Shown piece by piece: positions 1-5,381 of a stretch of 7,352 bases of DNA; within the stretch, counting starts at the first letter, position 1, and every line of letters starts with the position of its first letter. Origin of the DNA: IMCC26077 sp964490435 (lineage in GTDB: Bacteria > Actinomycetota > Actinomycetes > Nanopelagicales > Nanopelagicaceae); NCBI GenBank assembly GCA_964490435.1, contig CAZBCF010000056.1, positions 1 through 7,352 of the forward strand, given 5' to 3'. The translations under genes and the position numbers were made by a program. The notes beneath the pieces are model-generated. The model was not told the origin of the DNA. It saw nothing but the letters and a program-made list of their open reading frames with translations, and searched no databases.

Positions 1-145
1 CATCACGAGCATCAGGTAGCGCGCGTGAGTAGATAACCGAGTACGCATACTCTAGGAATGACTCAGACATTTCGGCATTGACATCAATATCGATAACACG
101 GCCGACAGATGGTGGAGGGGGCGGTGCGCTCTTCGTTTTAGCCAT
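1..145 (-). CDS. parC: DNA topoisomerase IV / gyrase-like subunit A, N-terminal fragment
   Basis: This is the first 48 codons of a type IIA topoisomerase A subunit, reading leftward from an ATG at 143-145 and cut by the window edge. The full enzyme would pair with a ParE/GyrB-like subunit to cut, pass and religate duplex DNA. After a short Lys/Pro-rich start (MAKTKSAPPPPP) comes IDIDVNAEMSESFLEYAYSV and then IYSRALPDARD. This is the characteristic opening of the GyrA/ParC breakage-reunion domain, and the 'SFLEYAYSVIYSRALPDARD' wording matches the second, topoisomerase IV-like A subunit of actinobacteria rather than GyrA proper. The catalytic Tyr lies outside the window. The gene diverges from the phosphatase at 222, with 76 bp between start codons. 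The family is clear; the parC versus gyrA label is inferred from the N-terminal wording. Confidence 0.92.
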   Translation of the reverse strand, partial: MAKTKSAPPPPPSVGRVIDIDVNAEMSESFLEYAYSVIYSRALPDARD

Positions 146-151
146 AGCGCA

Positions 152-157
152 ATTCTC
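152..157 (-). promoter_or_regulatory. Putative leaderless -10 element for the topoisomerase A gene
   Basis: GAGAAT on the minus strand has its A at -11 and its last T at -7 relative to the ATG at 145, the positions expected if transcription starts on the start codon. No good Shine-Dalgarno precedes the ATG and no recognisable -35 is visible. The assignment rests on the same spacing recurring at other genes in this window. Confidence 0.45.
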
Positions 158-209
158 GCTGGTGCATCTGGATTTTTTGGGGAGGCGGCGCGCATTGATA
201 GCTATGTTG

Positions 210-215
210 TAGATT
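210..215 (+). promoter_or_regulatory. Putative leaderless -10 element for the phosphatase gene
   Basis: TAGATT ends at -7 from the ATG at 222, so RNA polymerase would start at the start codon itself. The AAGGA at 217-221 abuts the ATG with no spacer, so it is badly placed to act as a Shine-Dalgarno, which favours a leaderless reading. No convincing -35 hexamer lies 16-18 bp upstream. Confidence 0.5.
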
Positions 216-221
216 CAAGGA

Positions 222-1325
222 ATGGTAGTTCCTCCAAGTGTGGGCAGTTTCACGCTCAGCGAGGTTAGTCGTGCATTATTTGCCGCTCTAGGTCTCCCGA
301 TTTCATCACAACTCTTGCTCCCTCAATCTCCTGGAGTCGAGATCCTCTTTCTCATCGATGGGCTGGGAGCAAAATCTCTTGCTCAGTATCACGATGCGGC
401 ACCCAATATCTCGAGCATGGAAACTGTCGCCGACTTGAGAAGTGAGTTTCCATCGACGACCGCGACATCTCTAACAAGTGTGGGCACTGGATTGCATCCA
501 GCAGAGCATGGAATGCTCGGATACACCGTCCGAATCCCTTACAGTGACAATAGATTGTTAAACGCGCTCAAATGGGACTCACGGGTAGATCCTGTGATCT
601 GGCAGTCTCGGGCCACGCTCTTTGAACAGGGAGCCAAACTTGGTATCAATTCCTTCAATATCTCGGCCGAGCGTTACGCGGGTACAGGATTCACTGAGGC
701 TGCCCTGCGGGGAGCAACTTTTCTTGGCGCGAACACCTTTGATCGAATGATCGAGCAATTACGAATCGCGACAAAGAAACAGCCCACATTTATCTATCTC
801 TACATCAACGATATTGATGCGGCAGGGCACGAATTCGGAGTGGGCTCGCAAGAGTGGCTTGATGCGCTCACGATGGCCGATGATTTTGTTGGTTTAGTGA
901 AAGAGAATCTTCCATCCGGTGCGCGCTTCACCATCACTTCAGATCATGGAATGCTCAATGCTAAGGAGCAAGTATTCATTGATGGCGCTCTTGCCCAAGA
1001 CGTCACACTTATTGGCGGTGAACCTCGGGCACGTCACATTTACGTTGACGAGGGGCGACTACATCATGTGCACAACACCTGGCGCGAGGAATTAGGGGCG
1101 CGCGCGGACATTGTGCTGAAAGATGAGGCAGTAGCGAGCGAGCTCTTTGGCCCGCATCCGACGCAACAGAGCCTGGATCGCATGGGGGATCTCATCGTGA
1201 TTCCACACGATGAAATAGTGCTCATCGAACCTGCCCGAAAAAATATGGAAGGGGCGATGATCGGCCATCACGGCGGACTCACCGAGATCGAGCGATCTAT
1301 TCCTCTGGTTTCTTTCCAAACATAA
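222..1325 (+). CDS. Alkaline phosphatase superfamily protein, nucleotide pyrophosphatase/phosphodiesterase type
   Basis: A predicted metal-dependent hydrolase of phosphate mono- or diesters, 367 residues, in the type I phosphodiesterase/nucleotide pyrophosphatase branch. Visible elements in order: metal-binding Asp46 in FLIDGLG; the nucleophile region FPSTTATSL (Thr79/Thr80) followed by TGLHPAEHGMLGY, a hallmark of these enzymes; Asp199 and His203 in NDIDAAGHEFG; Asp241-His242 in TSDHGM; and a C-terminal metal His in IGHHGG (349-350). Together these supply the expected two-metal site. I see no signal peptide or membrane segment, so it is probably cytoplasmic. The ATG at 222 is chosen because an upstream ATG at 203 runs straight into TAG and because a -10-like hexamer sits exactly at -12 to -7. 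Its last 29 bp overlap the 3' end of sepH. As I remember it, relatives lie near topoisomerase IV and sepH in other actinobacteria. The substrate cannot be told from sequence. Confidence 0.9.
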   Translation: MVVPPSVGSFTLSEVSRALFAALGLPISSQLLLPQSPGVEILFLIDGLGAKSLAQYHDAAPNISSMETVADLRSEFPSTTATSLTSVGTGLHPAEHGMLGYTVRIPYSDNRLLNALKWDSRVDPVIWQSRATLFEQGAKLGINSFNISAERYAGTGFTEAALRGATFLGANTFDRMIEQLRIATKKQPTFIYLYINDIDAAGHEFGVGSQEWLDALTMADDFVGLVKENLPSGARFTITSDHGMLNAKEQVFIDGALAQDVTLIGGEPRARHIYVDEGRLHHVHNTWREELGARADIVLKDEAVASELFGPHPTQQSLDRMGDLIVIPHDEIVLIEPARKNMEGAMIGHHGGLTEIERSIPLVSFQT

Positions 1326-2040
1326 TCTCATCCCATGAAGGCACTTTCGCGCGCCCGATCACGCCATCACGCGCTGCATCGGATGCTGGCTCAACCTCTT
1401 CGCGAACGGCGATCAAGCGCGGAGCCTCTCTCGGTTCGCGCTCCGCTCCGCCACCCAGAAGTTCAGTGGGTAGTTGCGAACGAATTTTCTCTTGCGGTGA
1501 ACGATCATCACCGCTGATCCATCGCGCCCCCTCATCGCGCGCAGCGAGAGTTCTCTTGGTGGTGTCGAGAATCCATTCGCCAGTACTCTGCCCATCGCGG
1601 GTGGGGTAATGCACGGTGATGATCCACGACCCATCTTCTTGACGATAGCCATTCCATTCAAGCGAAGTGAGATCAACTCCCCGCGCGCCAAGACGTTCGT
1701 TGACTACTTCGCGCAACGTGAGATCACTTCGACCTCTCCGAATTTGAGTATCGAGGGCATGAGCGATGATGTGATTGCGTTCATGGATGATTGGACCGGC
1801 AAATCGCTCGATCTTCTCAAGTGCGGTACCAGTGCTCTCTGCTATCTCGCGCGGTGATTGCCCGGAGCGTAACCGTGCTTGAATTTCCTTAATTGAGAGC
1901 TCAGCGCCGCCTGAAGGTGGAACCGAGATAAGAGTTGGATGCGGGGCGCTCTTGCGCTCAGCGCGGTACTTATTTCCTGATGAGTCGGTGAGCAGAATGG
2001 AGTCACCATCCTCACTGACTATCCGCAGTTCGCGCTCCAT
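1297..2040 (-). CDS. sepH: Septation protein SepH (DUF3071 family)
   Basis: SepH is an actinobacterial regulator of division that binds FtsZ and promotes its assembly. This 247-residue protein opens with the family-type N-terminal segment (MERELRIVSEDGD). Next comes a helix-turn-helix-like region at about residues 45-85 (LSIKEIQARLRSGQSPREIA, then ERFAGPIIHERNHI), where family conservation is strongest. A second conserved region follows at about 100-170 (REVVNERL, WNGYRQEDGSW, ARWISGDD). A polar linker leads to the short conserved C-terminus, VPSWDEIMFG. I place the start at the ATG 2038-2040 rather than the GTG at 2047-2049, because family members begin close to 'M-x-ELR' and because a -10-like TAGAGT ends 8 nt before this ATG. 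It overlaps the phosphatase gene by 29 bp tail to tail and diverges from the IMPase-family gene. Family identity is very likely; the division role is inherited from characterised homologues. Confidence 0.92.
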   Translation of the reverse strand: MERELRIVSEDGDSILLTDSSGNKYRAERKSAPHPTLISVPPSGGAELSIKEIQARLRSGQSPREIAESTGTALEKIERFAGPIIHERNHIIAHALDTQIRRGRSDLTLREVVNERLGARGVDLTSLEWNGYRQEDGSWIITVHYPTRDGQSTGEWILDTTKRTLAARDEGARWISGDDRSPQEKIRSQLPTELLGGGAEREPREAPRLIAVREEVEPASDAARDGVIGRAKVPSWDEIMFGKKPEE

Positions 2041-2047
2041 AAGCGGC

Positions 2048-2053
2048 ACTCTA
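2048..2053 (-). promoter_or_regulatory. Putative leaderless -10 element for sepH
   Basis: TAGAGT on the minus strand ends 8 nt before the ATG at 2040. It gives a transcription start at or one base before the start codon, and no Shine-Dalgarno is present. Its position supports the ATG over the upstream GTG at 2049, which would overlap the hexamer. The hexamer lies only 9 bp from the divergent -10 at 2063-2068. Confidence 0.45.
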
Positions 2054-2062
2054 GTAGGCCGT

Positions 2063-2068
2063 TAGGAT
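2063..2068 (+). promoter_or_regulatory. Putative leaderless -10 element for the IMPase-family gene
   Basis: TAGGAT ends at -7 from the ATG at 2075, placing the transcription start on the A of the start codon. No Shine-Dalgarno is visible before that ATG. A -35 at normal spacing would fall on about 2040-2045, across the sepH start codon, and no good -35 match is seen there. Confidence 0.5.
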
Positions 2069-2074
2069 GATTAC

Positions 2075-2878
2075 ATGGAATTAGCGGCGCAACTTGAGTC
2101 GGTTGCAATCGATATCGTGCGAGCGGCAGGGGCGCTGCTTACCAAGCGACCGGCGACTTTGAATTACTCCACCAAATCCAGCGCAGTAGATGTGGTGACC
2201 GAGATGGATAAGGCGAGTGAGGAATTGGTCGCTCGCTACCTTGCCACCCATCGCCCTGGAGATGGATTACTCGGCGAAGAGGGGGCCGATCGCGTCAGTT
2301 CTACCGGAATCACGTGGATCGTCGATCCCATTGATGGAACCGTTAACTATCTCTACGGTCTGCCCGGCTGGAACATCTCCATAGCAGCGCAGCGAGAGGC
2401 AGTGACGCTCGCCGGCGCGGTCTTTGCCCCATTACTTGATGGGGGGCTCCTATGGAGCGCTTCTCAGGGTGGTGGCGCACGTTTGCGTCGCGGTGATAAC
2501 GCCCCCATCCCCATCTCAGTGAATGCAGATGTGCCTCTTCACTTAGCGCTCCTGGCAACGGGTTTCTCGTACTCAACTGAAACTCGCATAAAACAAGGTG
2601 CGCGCCTTGCCCAACTCATCCCGCAGGTTCGTGACATTCGTCGAATGGGCGCTGCCGCGGTGGACCTCTGTTTAGTTGCCTCGGGCATGGTCGACGGATA
2701 CTTCGAGGAGGAGCTCTCTGCCTGGGACCTTGCCGCAGGCGAGTTAATTGCACAAGAGGCGGGAGCGCTGGTCACCAACGCACACGGTGATAAAGCGGGT
2801 CGGGATATGGTGGTTGCTGCCCATCCCAGCCTTCACGCCCACATTCTCAACGCCCTTGCCCGCGTGGCAGGCCACTAG
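2075..2878 (+). CDS. suhB: Inositol monophosphatase family protein (SuhB-like)
   Basis: A Mg2+-dependent, Li+-sensitive-type phosphomonoesterase of 267 residues, the usual family length. It would hydrolyse inositol-1-phosphate or a related sugar phosphate in the cytoplasm. The metal-binding set is complete: Asp45 in TEMDKAS, Glu68 in LLGEEG, Asp84 and Asp87 in WIVDPIDGTVNY (motif A), and Asp218 in SAWDLAAGELIAQEAGA (motif B). No signal peptide is present. In mycobacteria the syntenic gene upstream of the DUF4193-dut block is suhB (Rv2701c), which supports the symbol, but related enzymes act on histidinol phosphate, fructose-1,6-bisphosphate or PAP, so the substrate stays open. The ATG at 2075 is preferred because a -10-like TAGGAT sits at -12 to -7 and no ribosome binding site is present. 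A 73-bp gap separates it from the desaturase. Confidence 0.9.
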   Translation: MELAAQLESVAIDIVRAAGALLTKRPATLNYSTKSSAVDVVTEMDKASEELVARYLATHRPGDGLLGEEGADRVSSTGITWIVDPIDGTVNYLYGLPGWNISIAAQREAVTLAGAVFAPLLDGGLLWSASQGGGARLRRGDNAPIPISVNADVPLHLALLATGFSYSTETRIKQGARLAQLIPQVRDIRRMGAAAVDLCLVASGMVDGYFEEELSAWDLAAGELIAQEAGALVTNAHGDKAGRDMVVAAHPSLHAHILNALARVAGH

Positions 2879-2894
2879 CGAACTTACCTTCCCG

Positions 2895-2916
2895 TAACCT
2901 ACGGTTGCGTAAGTTA
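2895..2916 (+). promoter_or_regulatory. Palindromic operator candidate overlapping the desaturase promoter
   Basis: A 22-bp imperfect palindrome has left arm TAACCTACG (2895-2903), a 4-nt centre and right arm CGTAAGTTA (2908-2916). Eight of nine arm positions are symmetrical. A plausible -10 hexamer, TAAGTT (2910-2915), lies inside the right arm, so a bound protein would block the promoter. A second copy of the right-arm half, AACTTAC in inverted orientation, lies upstream at 2881-2887. Size and symmetry suit a TetR-type repressor. In mycobacteria desA-type desaturase genes are controlled by the TetR-family regulator MadR, so lipid-responsive repression is a reasonable inference. No regulator gene is in the window. 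Confidence 0.55.
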
Positions 2917-2939
2917 GCGCTGCTTCCTGCACGCCGCAA

Positions 2940-2945
2940 AGGAGG
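2940..2945 (+). promoter_or_regulatory. Strong Shine-Dalgarno for the acyl-ACP desaturase
   Basis: AGGAGG, in the context AAAGGAGGG, ends six bases before the ATG at 2952. It is the best ribosome binding site in the window. It contrasts with the SD-less starts of the neighbouring sepH and IMPase-family genes, and it fixes the desaturase start. Confidence 0.85.
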
Positions 2946-2951
2946 GTCGAG

Positions 2952-3914
2952 ATGAGTTACCGCCCTGAGATCCAAGCCCGACTCATTCGCGATCTTGAAC
3001 CTGTCGTTGCCACCGAACTCGAACGCCACCTTGCCACGCAGAAGGATTGGTATCCCCACGAATATGTCCCGTGGAGTGAAGGGCGCACCTTTGCCGGGCC
3101 GCTTAATGGTGATGCATGGGAGGCGAAAGATTCCCGGCTCACTGCTGTCGCACAAGATTCATTAATCATCAACCTTCTGACCGAAGATAACTTGCCCAGT
3201 TATCACACTGAGATTGCCATCGCGATGGGACAAGATGGCGCGTGGGGGAATTGGATCAATCGCTGGACCGCCGAAGAGGCCAGACATGGAATTGTGCTCC
3301 GCGATTACTTGATGGCAACGCGAGGAGTAAATCCCACCGAGTTAGAAGATTTGCGAATGGCCCATATGTCGGTGGGTTATCAGACCCCTTATGACGATGA
3401 CATGTTGCACACCGTTGCCTACGTAACTTTCCAAGAATTAGCGACTCGGATCTCACATCGAAATACCGGCAAAATCTCTGCAGATCCCATCTGCGAGGGA
3501 ATGCTCACTCGGGTTGCTCTCGACGAGAATCTGCACATGCTCTTCTATCGAAACTTGTTAGGCGCAGCGCTCCAATTAGAACCTGAAGCCACGCTTGAGG
3601 CGATTGCAGATGTACTAGAGAACTTTGCAATGCCTGGCTACGGTATCCCTGGTTTTGCTCGCAAGTCGGTGCAGATCGCGCTCGCCGGAATCTATGATCT
3701 CGACCTTCATCTCAACGAGGTAGTTGCACCGGTGTTGCGCGCATGGGGCGTCTTCGAACTCACCGGCCTGAGCGGCGCCGGGGAGAAGCAGCGGGCTCGA
3801 ATCGCCGCCCTCATCGAACGCACCAGCGCCGATGTTGCCCGTTTCACAGAGAAGCGCGAGGCCCATTTCGACCGATTGACCAGCCGGGGCGTCGACTTTT
3901 TGCGCCTTTCGTGA
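2952..3914 (+). CDS. Acyl-[acyl-carrier-protein] desaturase (soluble diiron type, DesA-like)
   Basis: A soluble stearoyl-ACP-desaturase-family enzyme of 320 residues. It would insert a double bond into a saturated acyl-ACP using O2, reduced ferredoxin and a diiron centre, adjusting membrane fluidity. All six expected iron ligands can be placed: Glu78 (LLTEDNLPSYH), Glu109 and His112 (EEARH), Glu162 (FQELATR), and Glu192 and His195 (DENLH). No transmembrane segments are present, as expected for the soluble family and unlike membrane-bound desaturases. Length and wording (YEVPW-type N-terminus, 'RWTAEEARHG') resemble mycobacterial DesA1/DesA2. The start is secured by a strong Shine-Dalgarno. 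The gene has its own 73-bp upstream region with a palindromic operator candidate, so it is probably a separate regulated transcript. Ferredoxin and reductase partners are not encoded here. Double-bond position and chain length cannot be predicted. Confidence 0.93.
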   Translation: MSYRPEIQARLIRDLEPVVATELERHLATQKDWYPHEYVPWSEGRTFAGPLNGDAWEAKDSRLTAVAQDSLIINLLTEDNLPSYHTEIAIAMGQDGAWGNWINRWTAEEARHGIVLRDYLMATRGVNPTELEDLRMAHMSVGYQTPYDDDMLHTVAYVTFQELATRISHRNTGKISADPICEGMLTRVALDENLHMLFYRNLLGAALQLEPEATLEAIADVLENFAMPGYGIPGFARKSVQIALAGIYDLDLHLNEVVAPVLRAWGVFELTGLSGAGEKQRARIAALIERTSADVARFTEKREAHFDRLTSRGVDFLRLS

Positions 3915-3965
3915 GGTTTGCGCGGGACACGCCCCCATGGCGGTAGAAATCTCGGGAAATTTAGG

Positions 3966-3971
3966 CATAAT
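3966..3971 (+). promoter_or_regulatory. Putative -10 element upstream of the DUF4193 gene
   Basis: CATAAT matches five of six bases of the -10 consensus and lies in the 126-bp gap between desaturase and DUF4193. The predicted start, near 3978, gives a leader of about 60 nt. The -35 region at normal spacing is poor. The element would drive the DUF4193-thioesterase-dut-DUF3159 cluster. Confidence 0.4.
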
Positions 3972-3983
3972 TCGCCGGCGAAT
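3970..3983. promoter_or_regulatory. Perfect 14-bp palindrome at the predicted DUF4193 transcription start
   Basis: ATTCGCCGGCGAAT is an exact palindrome with 7-bp arms and no spacer. It overlaps the end of the CATAAT hexamer and covers the predicted transcription start, a classic repressor position. It does not match the actinobacterial LexA box and I cannot name a binding protein. Chance occurrence of one 14-bp palindrome in a window this size is low but not negligible. Confidence 0.45.
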
Positions 3984-4024
3984 GGCGTTACAAAGAGTGA
4001 TCAATCTGCAGGTGATGCTTGATG

Positions 4025-4031
4025 AAGGGGG
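4025..4031 (+). promoter_or_regulatory. Shine-Dalgarno-like sequence for the DUF4193 gene
   Basis: AAGGGGG ends nine bases before the ATG at 4041. The spacing is slightly long but usable, and it supports this start for a protein whose N-terminus (MATDYDSPR) is typical of its family. Confidence 0.55.
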
Positions 4032-4040
4032 CGATGCGAG

Positions 4041-4337
4041 ATGGCAACCGATTATGACTCCCCGCGCAAGACCGACGAAGAGCTCCATGAAGAGAGCCTC
4101 GAAGAATTAAAAGCGCGTCAAGCCGATAAGAAATCTGGACAGGTCGATATTGATGAAGCCGAAGCGGCGGAGAATCTTGAATTACCGGGCGCTGACTTGT
4201 CAGGAGAAGAGTTGACGGTCCGCGTTTTGCCGCGCCAAGTCGATGAGTTCACCTGTTCAAAATGTTTCCTCGTTCACCATCGTTCGCAGCTAGTCAAGGG
4301 TGAAGGAGCCACCGCGGTCTGTCGCGAGTGCGCGTAA
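4041..4337 (+). CDS. DUF4193 family zinc-ribbon-like protein
   Basis: A small acidic protein of 98 residues, the usual length of this actinobacteria-specific family (Rv2699c is the M. tuberculosis member). Its function is unknown. The N-terminal MATDYDSPR is followed by a strongly acidic, probably flexible or helical stretch (about 10-60). The C-terminal zinc-ribbon-like part has Cys72 and Cys75 (TCSKCFLVHHRSQL) paired with Cys94 and Cys97 (VCRECA), ending right at the C-terminus. The two CxxC pairs suggest one bound zinc. In actinobacteria this gene lies between suhB and dut, as it does here. It has a 126-bp upstream region holding a -10-like hexamer, a perfect palindrome and a Shine-Dalgarno, so it is likely the first gene of the downstream cluster. 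Ten bases separate its stop from the next start. The family call is strong; no function is claimed. Confidence 0.92.
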   Translation: MATDYDSPRKTDEELHEESLEELKARQADKKSGQVDIDEAEAAENLELPGADLSGEELTVRVLPRQVDEFTCSKCFLVHHRSQLVKGEGATAVCRECA

Positions 4338-4340
4338 ACT
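4335..4340 (+). promoter_or_regulatory. Possible internal leaderless -10 overlapping the DUF4193 stop codon
   Basis: TAAACT begins with the TAA stop of DUF4193 and ends 8 nt before the ATG at 4348, as at sepH. The thioesterase start has no Shine-Dalgarno, so a leaderless internal promoter would explain its translation. TAnnnT is a loose pattern, so this may be coincidence, and translational coupling to DUF4193 is the alternative. Confidence 0.3.
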
Positions 4341-4347
4341 CGCTCTC

Positions 4348-4932
4348 ATGTCTCGGGTAGCCAGCACTACGCCACCACCCGAGGCGACTATCCCACCTCG
4401 ACATCCAAAGGCGCCGCTTCCTGGTACCAAAATCCCATCCCACTTTGGCCACTGTTTTGGATGTGGCGATCTGCACCCAACGGGTTTACATCTGGTTGCA
4501 CACGCCGGTGTCGGGCAAGACCTCACTGCAACATTTACCGTGACACATGACCACCAAGGTGCACCAGGTTTGGCTCACGGCGGGTTGCTCTCACTCGCTT
4601 TCGATGAAGCGCTCGGCAAGTTGATGTGGTTGATTCGCTCACCAGCGGTCACAGCGCGCCTCGAAACTGATTTCCTTAAGCCAGTTCCGATGGGTTCGAC
4701 CCTCTACATCACCGCTGAGATTGCAGGTCAGGTCAACCGGAAGGTATACACCCGAGCCGAAGGTCATCTAGATAGTTTCGACGGTCCGGTGGCAGTTCGT
4801 GCGGCAGCGCTCTTTGTGATTGTTCCAATGAAACACTTCTTGGAAAATGCTCCCGAGGCATATATCAAACACCTTCGCGAGCACCCCGAACTTCTCGCTT
4901 TCGTTGATCCTGATTTCGAGATCAATCCATGA
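4348..4932 (+). CDS. PaaI-like hotdog-fold acyl-CoA thioesterase
   Basis: A predicted acyl-CoA thioesterase of 194 residues. It carries the PaaI/4HBT-type active-site helix pattern HGGLLSLAFDEALG, with His77-Gly78-Gly79 and Asp86-Glu87 at the catalytic or substrate-binding positions. Ahead of the hotdog domain lies HCFGCGDLHPTGLHL (Cys36 and Cys39), the 'CFGCG..NP.GL' N-terminal signature seen in many stand-alone members. The first 30 residues are Pro-rich and probably disordered. I choose ATG 4348 over an upstream ATG at 4300, because the longer form would begin inside DUF4193 and its 16 extra residues look like read-through of that gene's other frame. It follows DUF4193 by 10 bp, and its TGA overlaps the dut ATG (ATGA). 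A role in lipid turnover beside the desaturase is only inference; substrate unknown. Confidence 0.88.
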   Translation: MSRVASTTPPPEATIPPRHPKAPLPGTKIPSHFGHCFGCGDLHPTGLHLVAHAGVGQDLTATFTVTHDHQGAPGLAHGGLLSLAFDEALGKLMWLIRSPAVTARLETDFLKPVPMGSTLYITAEIAGQVNRKVYTRAEGHLDSFDGPVAVRAAALFVIVPMKHFLENAPEAYIKHLREHPELLAFVDPDFEINP

Positions 4933-5381
4933 CCGATCTTCTCATCCACCAACTCGACCCTGATCTTCCCCTTCCCCGATTCGCGAAAGCTGGAGATGCT
5001 GGCGCTGATATATACGCGCGGATCGCAATGACGCTTGCGCCGGGGGAGCGAAGTTTGATGCCCACTGGAATCGCGATTGCGTTGCCACCTGGCTTTGCCG
5101 CCTTTATCCATCCTCGTTCAGGCCTTGCCATTCGCGACGGGCTCTCTATGGTCAATGCACCTGGAACGATTGATGCTTCCTATCGAGGCGAGATTCACGT
5201 GATTCTGGTGAACATAGATCCAAAGAAAGAAATTGAGATCAAACGCGGCGATCGGATTGCTCAACTTGTCATCCAGCGAGTTGAGAATGTTCGATTCGTT
5301 CCGGTGGCGCACTTGCCGGGTACCGAACGTGGCTCTGGTGGTTTTGGCTCGACCGGTAGGGGCTCAGGCGAGAACGTATGA
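4929..5381 (+). CDS. dut: Deoxyuridine 5'-triphosphate nucleotidohydrolase (dUTPase)
   Basis: A trimeric-type dUTPase of 150 residues. It hydrolyses dUTP to dUMP and pyrophosphate, keeping uracil out of DNA and supplying dUMP for thymidylate synthesis. All five family motifs are present: motif 1 AGDAGADIYA (21-30), motif 2 PRSGLA (62-67), motif 3 GTIDASYRGEI with catalytic Asp82 and uracil-stacking Tyr85, motif 4 RGDRIAQLVIQ (106-116), and the C-terminal glycine-rich lid RGSGGFGSTG (134-143). The ATG shares ATGA with the stop of the thioesterase gene, and the TGA shares ATGA with the next start, so the three are probably translated in a coupled fashion from one mRNA. No distinct Shine-Dalgarno is seen, which fits coupling. 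The position between DUF4193 and DUF3159 matches conserved actinobacterial synteny. Confidence 0.97.
   Translation: MTDLLIHQLDPDLPLPRFAKAGDAGADIYARIAMTLAPGERSLMPTGIAIALPPGFAAFIHPRSGLAIRDGLSMVNAPGTIDASYRGEIHVILVNIDPKKEIEIKRGDRIAQLVIQRVENVRFVPVAHLPGTERGSGGFGSTGRGSGENV

Noticed and set aside
1609..1857. Open frame on the plus strand inside sepH
   Set aside because: The opposite strand encodes the conserved helix-turn-helix and following region of SepH; the plus-strand product has no family resemblance.
2041..2049. GTG start at 2049 for SepH
   Set aside because: It adds only MPL before MERELR, overlaps the best -10 candidate and lacks a ribosome binding site, so the ATG at 2040 fits better. A difference of three residues cannot be settled with certainty.
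3930..3942. CGCC/GGCG hairpin just after the desaturase stop as a terminator
   Set aside because: The stem is only 4 bp and no T-run follows; it is expected by chance in G+C-rich DNA.
3970..3983. LexA/SOS box reading of the palindrome, attractive because dut lies downstream
   Set aside because: The actinobacterial SOS box is TCGAAC-N4-GTTCGA in form; this palindrome has different arms and no spacer.
3615..4088. A 157-codon open frame on the minus strand across the end of the desaturase gene and the following gap
   Set aside because: It is antisense to well-supported desaturase and DUF4193 coding sequence, has no recognisable domain and no ribosome binding site; high G+C alone keeps such frames open.
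3982..4110. Small plus-strand frame starting at the ATG 3982 (MALQRVINLQ...)
   Set aside because: It runs out of frame into DUF4193, lacks a ribosome binding site, and turns into Arg/Lys/Ser-rich sequence typical of a shifted frame.
4300..4347. Longer N-terminus for the thioesterase, starting at the ATG 4300
   Set aside because: It would overlap DUF4193 by 38 bp, and the added residues come from an alternative frame of DUF4193 codons; the ATG at 4348 gives a normal-length protein.
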